Origin: Liolophura sinensis | Taxonomy: Eukaryota; Mollusca; Polyplacophora; Chitonida; Chitonidae | Assembly (NCBI RefSeq): GCF_032854445.1 | Contig: NC_088297.1 | Location: 7,923,375-7,987,374, forward strand | Direction: 5' to 3' | Length of the DNA: 64,000 nucleotides | Shown: positions 54,870 through 64,000 of the stretch, piece after piece | Layout of the letters: each line of letters starts with the position of its first letter | Numbering within the stretch: position 1 is the stretch's first letter | Program-made: the position numbers and the translations under genes | Notes under the pieces: generated by a model | Told to the model about the DNA's origin: nothing | The model's database searches: none | What the model saw: the letters and a program-made list of their open reading frames with translations, nothing else

Positions 54870-56590
54870 GCTTGGCAGAAGCACGGGCACCATTTAACTG
54901 ACACTTAACGCAGTCCTATCACTGATTATAAAGACTTAAGTCATAGGACAAGTCCATGGTACATGTAAATGGACGCCAGCGCATTACTGACATGACTACA
55001 TGTACACTATATAACGAACTATTCCCATGCGCCAGAACCGTACTAAGGGTTTGTGTCTGAAAAGACCAAAGACCAAGACATGTGTTGTCAAAAAACACAT
55101 TTACACTGTCTGTCCCAGACTCGTGAAAAACTAACGCTCTTTCTATATCATGAAAGCCGAAAAGCTACATGACCCTAACTCTGTGCGGATCGGGTTTACT
55201 GTTGTTCCCCTGTCCACGGATAACTTGCCGGTACATTGACAGGCGGTCGATAGGCCATGCGTGTAATAGGCTTTCCTATACACATGTATTCTATACATTT
55301 CCACCTCTAAAGCGCTGACCGTCAGATATTGCTGGGTTTGCATACATCGGTTGTCAAGGACGCCACGTACATTATTTAGGTCATGCTTCGATCTAGGTGT
55401 ATTGTGTATAGGCCTACTAGTATATGTTAACATCGGTTGTCCGGGGTATTTCACGATTCAATAGCGATTTGAAGTAGTAGTACTCTCAGGAGTAGAGAGA
55501 AGACGCCAAAATATCAGCTCGATGCTTGGATGTGACATGGCGATTATGTAACGACACTTGTTTTAATCTAAATTTTTATTCTGATTTAAAGAGAGTAATC
55601 TACGTCCCTCTGCTTTTTCCCCATATACCATGGACAATGACCCTTACTTATTGGGATTCGTTTTTCTTTCTGGTATTAAATTACACTGTAATTTTTTAAA
55701 ATAAAAACTGGAATTTGACCTTCATGTAACCTGATTTTGACTTAACTTGTAACCGTTGACATAAAATGTATGTGACCTAATATATCGAAATGTGAAGCTA
55801 CCAAGTACCCTTCATTCTCAACACACATTAAATACCTAACATATATGGTAATACTGCCCCTCACTTCGAGTTGTATTGGCCGAGTTGCATTGGCCGACTC
55901 GAAGATCGTATCGGTGTGTTGAACGCCGCATGAGCCCAGCTTACAAGCATAGTGGTCGCCTGGCCAGTTCCGAATCAATTTGATATTACTCGATTAATAA
56001 CATATAATAGCAGGAATCTTTTACAGTGAAACAAGTAAATAAATAGTTTATTGATGATGAAAGTTTGACGAAAAAAATTTGAATTCTTCGATAAAGGCGC
56101 ATTTATCTATCACATTTAAACATGTTTCATGTAAGTCGACAAATTATTTTCCTTGTAGTAAGTAAAATGAAAGGCTCCAATGTTCTTTCTACCTATTTTT
56201 ACGAATACGTGTTTTTTTTTCTGAACTTTTTTTCATTCATAAAGTTGTAGCAAACCTTAAATGTAGTGACGAGATAATGTAGTAGTTACAGTAGCGAGGA
56301 GACTGTACACTAGAAACTAAACTGACTTTGAAGAGACCTAACAAGTCTGTGACTTTACAGTTTATCATCATTTTTTATTCAGCTTAATATTTGTAAATAC
56401 AAGATATATTTTTATGGCTTTAGTTACATAAAATATTGCGTGAATGAATTTAACAAAAAATGCAGCCATTGGGATGGGAAAATGCACCCAATCATCAGAC
56501 TGGTGTGGTCCAGCAATATTTAACAGATTTTTCCTCAATTAAAGAAATGTGAGTAGACAGTTTCCATCTGATGAGCAAAACTTTTTGGCA
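54870..56590. other. Upstream of gene C, no gene recognised
   Basis: AT-rich, no conserved frame, no clear repeat. Confidence 0.3.
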
Positions 56591-56599
56591 TAAAAAAAT

Positions 56600-57965
56600 T
56601 GTCACCAAGCCGAATTCATACGAACAATCTGTCATTATGTAGAATTCATCAGTACAATTTATCATGCCGATTCCATCACAATTATTCGTCAATATGCCGA
56701 ATTGATCTGAACAGTTTGTCATCATGCCGAATTGATCTGAGCAGTTTGTCATCATGCCGAATTCATCTGAACAGTTTGTCATCATGCCGAATTCATCAGT
56801 AAACTTTATCATTTTGTCTAATTCATCGATTTGTTATAACGCTGAATTCTTCAGCACAGTTCGTTAGTATACTCAATTCATCACAGTTATCAGATATTAT
56901 GACGAATTCAGCAATGCGGTATGCTATTATGCTGAATTCATCAGAATTATTTGTTAGTTTTTCAAACATCAATTTGTTAGTATGCCGAGGTTATCGGTAC
57001 AATTTGTTACAGTATGCCGAATTGATCAGAATTCTTTGATATTATGTCGAATTCATCCGTACAATATATTAGTATGCGCATGCACCAATACATGTCATTT
57101 TGTGCCGAATTCATCAAACTATTCGTTAGTGGGCCGTGTTCATCATAATCATGTCTTAATGTGCCGAATTCTCCATTACATGCAGTTTGTTAGGATGCTA
57201 AATTTGAACTATCAGAACTATTTGTTGTTATGCCCAATTCACCACTACAATATATTAGTGTGCTTAATTCATCTGAAGAATTTGTTATCATGTGGAATTC
57301 ATCACAGCAATGCGTTAGTGTGCCGAATATATCATCACAATGTATTAGTATGCCGAATTCATCACTGCAATGTATTAGTACGCCGAATTCATCACTGCAA
57401 TGTATTAGTATGCCGAATTCATCACTGCAATGTATTAGTATTCCGAATTTATCACTGCAATGTATTAGTATTCCGAATTTATCACTGCAATGTATTAGTA
57501 TTCCGAATTCATCACTGCAATGTATTAGTATTCCGAATTCATCACTGCAATGTATTAGTATGCCGAATTCATCACTGCAATGTATTAGTATTCCGAATTT
57601 ATCACTGCAATGTATTAGTATTCCGAATTCATCAGTCCAATGCATTAGTATGTCGAATATATCATTACAATGTATCAGTATGCCGAATTCATCTCTGCAA
57701 TGTATTAGTATGCCGAAATCATCACTACAATGTATTAGTATGTCGAATATATAACTACAATGTATTAGTATGCCGAATTAATCAGTACATTGCGTTAGTA
57801 TGCCGAATTCATCACCGCAATGTATTAGTATGCCGAATTCATCAGTCCAATGCGTTAGTGTGCCGAATATATCAGTCCAATGCGTTAGTATGCCGAATTC
57901 ATCACTGCAATGTATTAGTATGCCGAATTTATCAGTACAATGTATTAGTATGCCGAATCCCAGTG
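56600..57965 (+). repeat. 30-bp minisatellite (about 45 units)
   Basis: Unit TGCCGAATTCATCACTGCAA then TGTATTAGTA. The 5' third is diverged, with units differing in length; the 3' part is regular from about 57290. Most units contain an EcoRI site (GAATTC). Long open frames on both strands (for example 359 codons on +) come from the 30-bp periodicity. Confidence 0.93.
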
Positions 57966-57969
57966 TTAT

Positions 57970-59380
57970 CTAAGATAGCTATTCTGGCAAGGAGACAAAG
58001 GGCATATTTCCTGATGATGGCATGCTCACTGTGTTCTTATCTGAGAAAAACTTCATTGTGATTAATTTCATCAAGATCTTCCAGGGCCTACGAAGACGAT
58101 GTTAAGTCAAGCTTATGGTTACCATCGCCACATATCTCTAATTTATGTGTCGCCATGACAGTTACGTTTGATATAACTTACACGCACTTTGTATAATGAA
58201 CGACATGTTATTCCCATCACATTTTGAAGAAGACTGATCCGAAGATCCGATCCAATATCTACAACACCTTATCCGTGCTCGAAAAGTAGCTAGCATTTTT
58301 ATTCGATATTATTTAGTCTCACAAGCGGTGCCATTACTTGACGGTATTTTTAACGTGCGTGTTTCACGTTCATTGTATACACTGTTAAAATTGTTTACTG
58401 TTTACTGAAATTAAAACTGTTTACTGAAAAAGCTGTAGTTGGGTTGCAGTCGATGTAGTAAAGTTTCATTTCACATAAAAGTATACGTTTACTTTTGTAA
58501 TATAAAGGTTAACATTTATCGTGGTAAATTTTTACCTGTCACGTGTAAACCTTTACTGAAACATGAACACGTAAACACGCGGACTAGATTTGTAGTCCTC
58601 CTAGGCCTATTGGCTCTGTGAAAGTAGTAATAATTAAAAAAAAAAAACCAAGCCTCTTGCACGATCATCTGTAAACGGTCAACTATTTTGTGGATATACT
58701 TGAATGTGTACATGTATGTTTATTCACCGATAATATCGCCATATAAAACGGTACTGTTTAAGGCAAAAACACCTTAGTTCATCTTGTAAATGTAAAGTGT
58801 TTACTGTATAAACATTTACATAGTATGTGGGAAACATACAGATTACTTGCTGAACGTTTACTTGAAATTTCAACTCTGTAAAATGAGGAGTTCCCCTGAG
58901 AGAATCACAGTAGTCAGTTAAGGCGTTTCTCAGGAATTTAACACAGACATTTACAGTCAGCCACTCTGCCACCTGATAAATATTCCGTGTGTCCGAAGAA
59001 GACAGTTTTCGCATCATTTCGTGAGCTTTCTGCGCTCTCCGTAGGCCTATACTCTTTGAGTCGGTGTTAATGCAGCTTTTATGTTGTTATCCATGCAGCT
59101 ATGACGCCCTTGAGGTTGTTAGAGCGGCTTTTATGTCTTCAGTGTGGATGTTGGCTCCGGATCTGGCACGGGACTGTCCGAATGAGGAAACGGGTAAAGC
59201 CTGGGCCCTCTCTCTGAAAAAGACATGGTGACATATTTTCTTATGAGCTGAATTTTTCTTTGATTTCTGCTTGACGCCATACGCAAAAAATGCACAACAT
59301 ATTGGTGGAAGACAAGTGGTCTCCAACAAAAAATATTTAAGAGACCACACTTCGCTCAGACCCAACAAAATGTTTTTTTT
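57970..59380. other. Unassigned region
   Basis: On -, 59017-58830 is open and has protein-like composition with a helical stretch (VAEWLTVNVCVKFLRNALTD) before a possible GTAAAC donor at about 58853, and 59213-59127 could be an exon end. No domain is recognised and no paralogue supports either, so no gene is called. Confidence 0.2.
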
Positions 59381-59384
59381 TTTT

Positions 59385-59603
59385 TCACTTATACGACGGC
59401 GGCCAGCATTATGGTGGGTGGAAACCGGGCACAGCCCGGGGGTAACCCACGACCATCCGCAGGTTGCTGGCAGACCTTCCCACTTACGGCCGGAGAGGAA
59501 GCCAGTATGAGCTGGACTTGAACTCACAGCGACCGCATTGGTGAGAGGCTCCTGGGTCATTACGCTGCGCTAGCGCGCTAACCGACTGAGCCACGGAGCC
59601 CCC
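59385..59603 (-). repeat. SINE family 1 copy followed by poly-C
   Basis: Reverse copy (TCACTTATACGACGGCGGCC to CTGAGCCACGGAGCC) ending in a run of about 24 C at 59599-59622. Poly-C here may be partly an assembly or sequencing artefact. Confidence 0.75.
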
Positions 59604-59658
59604 CCCCCCCCCCCCCCCCCCCCAACAAAATTAAGTTAACCGCTTATTTGCTACCATG

Positions 59659-59908
59659 GGGGCCGAAGTGGTTAGCGTGCTTGGACGGAGCAATGACCCA
59701 GGAGCCTCTCACCAATGCGGTTGCTGTGAGTCCAAGGCCAGCTCATGCTGGCTTCCTCTCGTGTCATATGTGAGTCTGCCATCAACCTGAGAATGGTCGT
59801 GGGGTCCCAAGGGTTCTGCCCGGTTTCCTCCCACCATAATGCAGGTCGCTGGCGTATAAGTAAAATATTCCTGATTACGGCATAAACGCGAATCAAATAG
59901 ATAAAAAT
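59659..59908 (+). repeat. SINE family 1 copy
   Basis: Forward copy, GGGGGCCGAAGTGGTTAGCG to AACGCGAATCAAATAGATAA, facing the previous copy. Confidence 0.7.
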
Positions 59909-60562
59909 TGCCACCATGTTTACTCATGTTCGAGGCTGCATTCTGTCCACATGTACCTTTTGTACATTCGGCTGAGTTCGTTTTATCATACAATAGCTTT
60001 TGATCTTCACGATGTATAAAACCTGTGACATAGATATGAATTTGACCATGTTGTATAACTAAATAAAAACAACGTTCACATGGTGCGATTGCCCTTATTG
60101 ACTCGTTGAATTCGACAAGTGGAATCAAAAGAGGGCAAGTCTATCTCGCAAGACCGCAAGCGGTTTGTTGAATGCTACAGTTGTATCAAATGACACATAC
60201 CCTTTTCTGATTTGACTAGTTGTATTCAACGGGTCGGCTGGACTCATTATGTGAACGCGGCTATACTTGAAGATGTGTAATTTGTTGAGAGGAAAAGAAA
60301 CTATACATGTCAAATTCGACCTGTTACGTATCATCTTCCAGCGTCTTTCTTCATGCTCTTGCACAGTGTAATTACTACATTTAAACTTAATTACCAAATA
60401 AAGGGAATGTATATGCTGAATATATCATATTCTGAAAAATAACCAATGTGGATTGACAGAGTATTGTTACAATGAAAACCACGTTCCCAATCTTTTGTCG
60501 TATGAAATAATAGACTTTTCCATTAATTGTTCCCTCCTGGATTTATACAAAGAATCATCCCA

Positions 60563-60690
60563 TTTATTTATTTATTTATTTGATTGGTGTTTTACGCCGT
60601 ACTCAAGAATATTCCACTTATACGACGGCGGCCAGCATTACGGTGGGTGGAAACCGGGCAGAGCCCGGGGGAAACCCACGACCATTCCAT
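60563..60690 (-). repeat. SINE family 1, head missing
   Basis: TTTATTTATTTGATTGGTGT to GGGGGAAACCCACGACCAT. Confidence 0.72.
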
Positions 60691-61336
60691 TTAAACGAAC
60701 TCTCCCTGTCTTAGCTTACAGGACAGCTCTGTACCCTTAAAACTGTTCAACTCGTCACTGTTGTTGTCCACAATTTAGTTGTAGGTAAACTAATTGGGCT
60801 TCTCGTCAACAGGATGATTCATACGTGTTCAGTATTACACACCTATAAGTATTGCACATTTTCCTTGTTCATTAAACAGTCGTGGTTTGAACAGAATTCA
60901 AGATACTCAAAATGTGAGTATTATATCTGATGATGAGAAGTGTCTTTCTCGAAACTCATGTCAATAACAACTCGTTCAGTGTTTATTGGTTTTAAATAGA
61001 TTTTATATCCCCGCAAAAGCTCTGTGTGTTTAGAGAAACATAACCTAGCCATTTAGCACAACTCAAGGAGATATGATTCTATTTAGCATATATAGTTTCT
61101 TTTGCTCCTCGGTATAGCAATAAACAACTTACCAATCGGCACGTAACATACTTGTGCTGCAACAAAAGATACATGATAAGTATAGCATTATGCGATGATC
61201 AATCAAAAACGAATACATGCAAGGGCAGATTCCACAATGCCATTTTTTACTTAAGTCTAAATCTGGAATATGATCTGAAATCGTAATTTTGGGCGTTAAA
61301 AATTAACACTTTCTTCCCTTCATCAATGTTATCTTA
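60691..61336. other. No gene seen
   Basis: AT-rich sequence without a supported frame or repeat. Confidence 0.3.
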
Positions 61337-61700
61337 AGAGTGAGTGAGTAAGTGCTTGTGGTTTAACGTCGTACTTAACAACTTCTCAGTCATATGACGA
61401 CACAAGAATCCTTAGAATGCATGCAATGTGCCTCCTTGTAGCAGGACGGATTTCCACCGCTCTTTTATCTAGTCCTGCTTCACTGAGGCGCCTTACCGAA
61501 GGCAAGTAAGTCGCCCCGCTCGAGCCAGTATACTGATACGGGTCGACCAGTCGTTGCACTATCCGCTTCATGCTGAACGCCAAGCGAGGAAACTGCAACT
61601 TTCTCTTTTAAAGTCTTAGGGGTGATTCGACCAAGGATTGACCCTGGATCTACTGCTTCCGAAGCGGACGCTCTACCAAATGTGCTAGCGGGACCGGTGT
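61337..61700 (-). repeat. SINE family 2 copy
   Basis: Reverse, near full length: GAGTGAGTAAGTGCTTGTGG to TGTGCTAGCGGGACCGG. Confidence 0.8.
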
Positions 61701-61926
61701 TATCTTAAGACAATTGCAGTTCAGCTCTATGCTTTAAGAGCTATATACATAAGGAATATTTAAACTAAATTAGGTGGATCAAATACAATTCGCTACGGAA
61801 TGGAAAAGGCAAATATAATGTGCAATGATTTTTGAAACCAAGTGTGCAAGGCTACATAGCCTTTGCTTTCAGTAATTAACCGGTTTGTGAAATGAGTTTG
61901 ATTCAACGAAAAGAACTAATACATAC

Positions 61927-62002
61927 CGTTTACGTTCACCGTTGCAGCAAAAAGTGACAATAAAAGAGCGGCTGTCAACACCACAATAAATGTACGAGCC
62001 AT
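61927..62002 (-). CDS. Possible first exon of a secreted protein (signal peptide)
   Basis: Reading -, an ATG at 62002 opens MARTFIVVLTAALLLSLFAA, a textbook signal peptide (basic n-region, long hydrophobic core, small residues), followed by TVNVN and a GTATGT donor in phase 1. The rest of the gene is not identified. A possible downstream exon on - starts at 59213 after CTTTTTCAG and would give a short Pro-rich end stopping at 59127 in the compatible phase, but the join is unsupported. The TIR genes have no such leader, so this is an unrelated gene if real. Confidence 0.35.
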
Positions 62003-62559
62003 TTAACAGAGCTGGGACGTGCGCACTTTATTTCTTGGATAGGCCTGCACAGGCTGTGGAAGGTATAACTGGTATCTACAGCTTGACTGCAACGGTGTAC
62101 TAATGGGCGCTGAAATCTTCACAAGCTGACCTGCACAGCGCACGGATGGACGCTGGTGTACACAGAGTCACTCCGGGTGATTTCATTTATTATGTTCTAG
62201 CGAGAAGAATCTAGACACGTAATTCCAAATGTGAAACAAAAACAAGAGACTGCTCGGTCCAAACACGGCGCGCAAAAATGCGTAACGCGACAAAGCCTTG
62301 TTTATGGTTTTCGCTGAAATGTTGACAAAACAACGTAATAGTCAGCGTCGATGGTATGCAAGGATTAAACATTGTCACGTGACCCTGATCACTGTCAATC
62401 GCCGTGGTCCTGACTACACAGGCCAATTCCAAGTTGTCGCATGGACATGCTATTTTCTACAGTTACGAAGCTGTGCTTGTGAAATACCTCTTTGTTCAAC
62501 GAGCATAACTATACAGAAGAAGTCAAGTATTACACAAAACAATAACAGGGTTCACTGGT

Positions 62560-62915
62560 TGGAGTGAGTTAGTGAGTGAGTGCTTGGGGTTTAGCGTCGT
62601 ACAATTTTTTAGTCACATGCCGACTAAGGAGTGCATTTAATGTGTCTCCTTGTTGCAAAACGGATTTCCAACGCTCTTTTATCTAGTGTTGCTTCAATGA
62701 GATGACTTACCGAAAGCAAGTAAGCCACCCCGCCTGAGCCATGATACTGATACGGGTCAACCAGTCGTTGCACTATCCCCTTAATGTCGAACGCCAAGCG
62801 AGGAAGTTACAATTTCCTCTTTCTAAGGTCTCAGGTGTGACCCGACTCAAACTTGACCTTGTATCTACTGTCCCCGAAGCGGACGTTCTAACAACTGAGC
62901 ATATCGGGGCCGGTA
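62560..62915 (-). repeat. SINE family 2 copy
   Basis: Reverse: TGAGTGAGTGCTTGGGGTTT to GAGCATATCGGGGCCGG. Confidence 0.8.
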
Positions 62916-63024
62916 TTTACGGCTTGGACCTACTTCCTTTGGCGTACCCTCTTCTCGCACCTATTTTGATCGATTTAACGCTCTGCTTGCGATGTTCTGA
63001 AGGTCAAATTCACCATACGCTTTT

Positions 63025-63200
63025 ATTTTGTTTTGTTTGTTTGATTGGGATTTAACGTAACTTTCAAAATTATTTTGGTCATATGTCTCCTGGCAATAGG
63101 CCGTACTCAATACCGACATGTTTATAGTGCTATCCGACTCCGAAGACACCAGACACTACGTCGCACCCAGTCACATTAAACCCGACACCGGCCCTATCCG
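63025..63200 (-). repeat. SINE family 3-like fragment
   Basis: TTTGATTGGGATTTAACGTA, TTTTGGTCATATGTCTCCTG and CGCACCCAGTCACATTAAAC resemble the tail and body of family 3. Confidence 0.45.
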
Positions 63201-63895
63201 CGCTTGGTCCATTAATTTTATACCGAGGGCCAAGAGAACTAGTTCCAAAATAACTGATGCTAAAGTCTTTGGTATATGACTTGCTTCTGGCTTGCATTCA
63301 GAGCCTATCATTTACAAGGCAAAGTTTTGGTGGTTAAGGCCTTAAACATGCGTTGGCAGACTTCTTTTTCGTCGTATAAAATATTACCACAAAAAATTTG
63401 CAGAGGCCATCGCTTTGTAAACTACCTTAAGGTCAATTAACTGATCATTAAATGCTGTCTTGGCGGTCACCTTAACGGGTATAAACTTCCAAAACCACAT
63501 GGGGGTAAAAATGCCCTTAAATGATGTTCAGCTTTAAAACATATGTATCGCTGTCGTACTTCAATTACAGCTATTGGTATCGCAATAACGCAAGAATGTG
63601 AACCTGCACATACGTACTGGTAGGTTACGCATGCGCAGTTCAGACAATTGGGTCGAACATTTGCCTCCGAACTGAAGTGAAGGAGCACTAATTGGGTAAT
63701 ACTGCCATACAGACATTTTAGGTTGTTGGTGTGGTATACATTTCTGCACAGCTAGTTTGCAACTGATTAAAATATATCAGAATTTTGTCTGTTTTGTATA
63801 GAACTGAACACTTTTTGGCCAGTGTTACTTCCTACCCAGCTCGAGGTTACCAAGGTAACAGAATGCTATGACTTCATTTCCAGTAACCACAGCCA
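63201..63895. other. No gene seen
   Basis: No supported frame, splice context or repeat. Confidence 0.3.
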
Positions 63896-63898
63896 AAG

Positions 63899-64000
63899 AA
63901 TTTATTTATTTATTTGATTGGTGTTTTACGCTGTACTCAAGAATATTTCACTTATACGATGGCGGTCAGCATTATGGTGGGTGGGAACCGGGCAGAGCCC
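63899..64000 (-). repeat. SINE family 1, cut by the window end
   Basis: TTTATTTATTTGATTGGTGT through GGAACCGGGCAGAGCCC. Confidence 0.75.

Noticed and set aside
56982-58061. 359-codon frame rich in CRIHHCNVLV-type repeats
   Set aside because: Produced by the 30-bp repeat, open on both strands; composition follows the DNA unit.
58724-59017. 97-codon frame on - with helical character
   Set aside because: Protein-like composition, but no recognised domain, weak splice signals and no second copy; left as unassigned.
59599-59622. Poly-C tract as a functional element
   Set aside because: A homopolymer at the edge of a SINE is more simply explained by repeat expansion or sequencing/assembly error.

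Overview
The window is animal nuclear DNA, probably from a mollusc or another lophotrochozoan. Genes are split by GT-AG introns, much of the sequence is tRNA-derived short interspersed elements (SINEs) and minisatellites, and the only clearly readable genes belong to a cytosolic TIR-domain family that is often expanded in marine invertebrates. The species call is an inference; no species-specific marker was recognised.

The core is a cluster of three paralogous genes. Each encodes a variable N-terminal tail, ARM-type helical repeats, a TIR domain, and a C-terminal SAM-like domain. Gene A lies on + (2000-13865, predicted 667 aa), gene B on + (23720-38262, predicted 770 aa) and gene C on - (54389-43552, predicted 691 aa), so B and C are convergent. 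All three have nine coding exons with the same intron phases (0,1,1,1,1,0,2,0) and nearly the same exon lengths, and all are open end to end when spliced. A and B are closer to each other than to C. The expected role is intracellular: an ARM-regulated TIR protein, possibly an NAD-cleaving enzyme or an immune/stress signalling adaptor related in parts, but not in domain order, to SARM1.

The most unusual feature is a set of minisatellites, several built from the gene's own exon boundaries. A higher-order array before the TIR exon of gene B repeats its 3' splice site and the first codons of that exon. A 1.9 kb array in gene C repeats the end of exon 2 with its 5' splice site. A 52-bp array after gene A repeats its last codons and stop. 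Exon 9 of gene C is followed by at least one decayed copy of itself. Further arrays with unrelated units (20, 30, 42, 47, 49, 56 and 94 bp) lie in introns and flanks.

Layout: 1-1990 5' flank with two SINEs; 2000-13865 gene A; 13866-23700 flank with SINEs, a palindromic element and a 1.6 kb 47-bp array; 23704-38262 gene B; 38263-43430 intergenic; 43552-54389 gene C; 54390-57960 upstream arrays; 57960-64000 mostly SINEs and unassigned sequence, with one possible signal-peptide first exon on - at 62002-61927.

At least three SINE families share a related 3' tail. No rRNA, functional tRNA, CRISPR or intact autonomous transposon was recognised.
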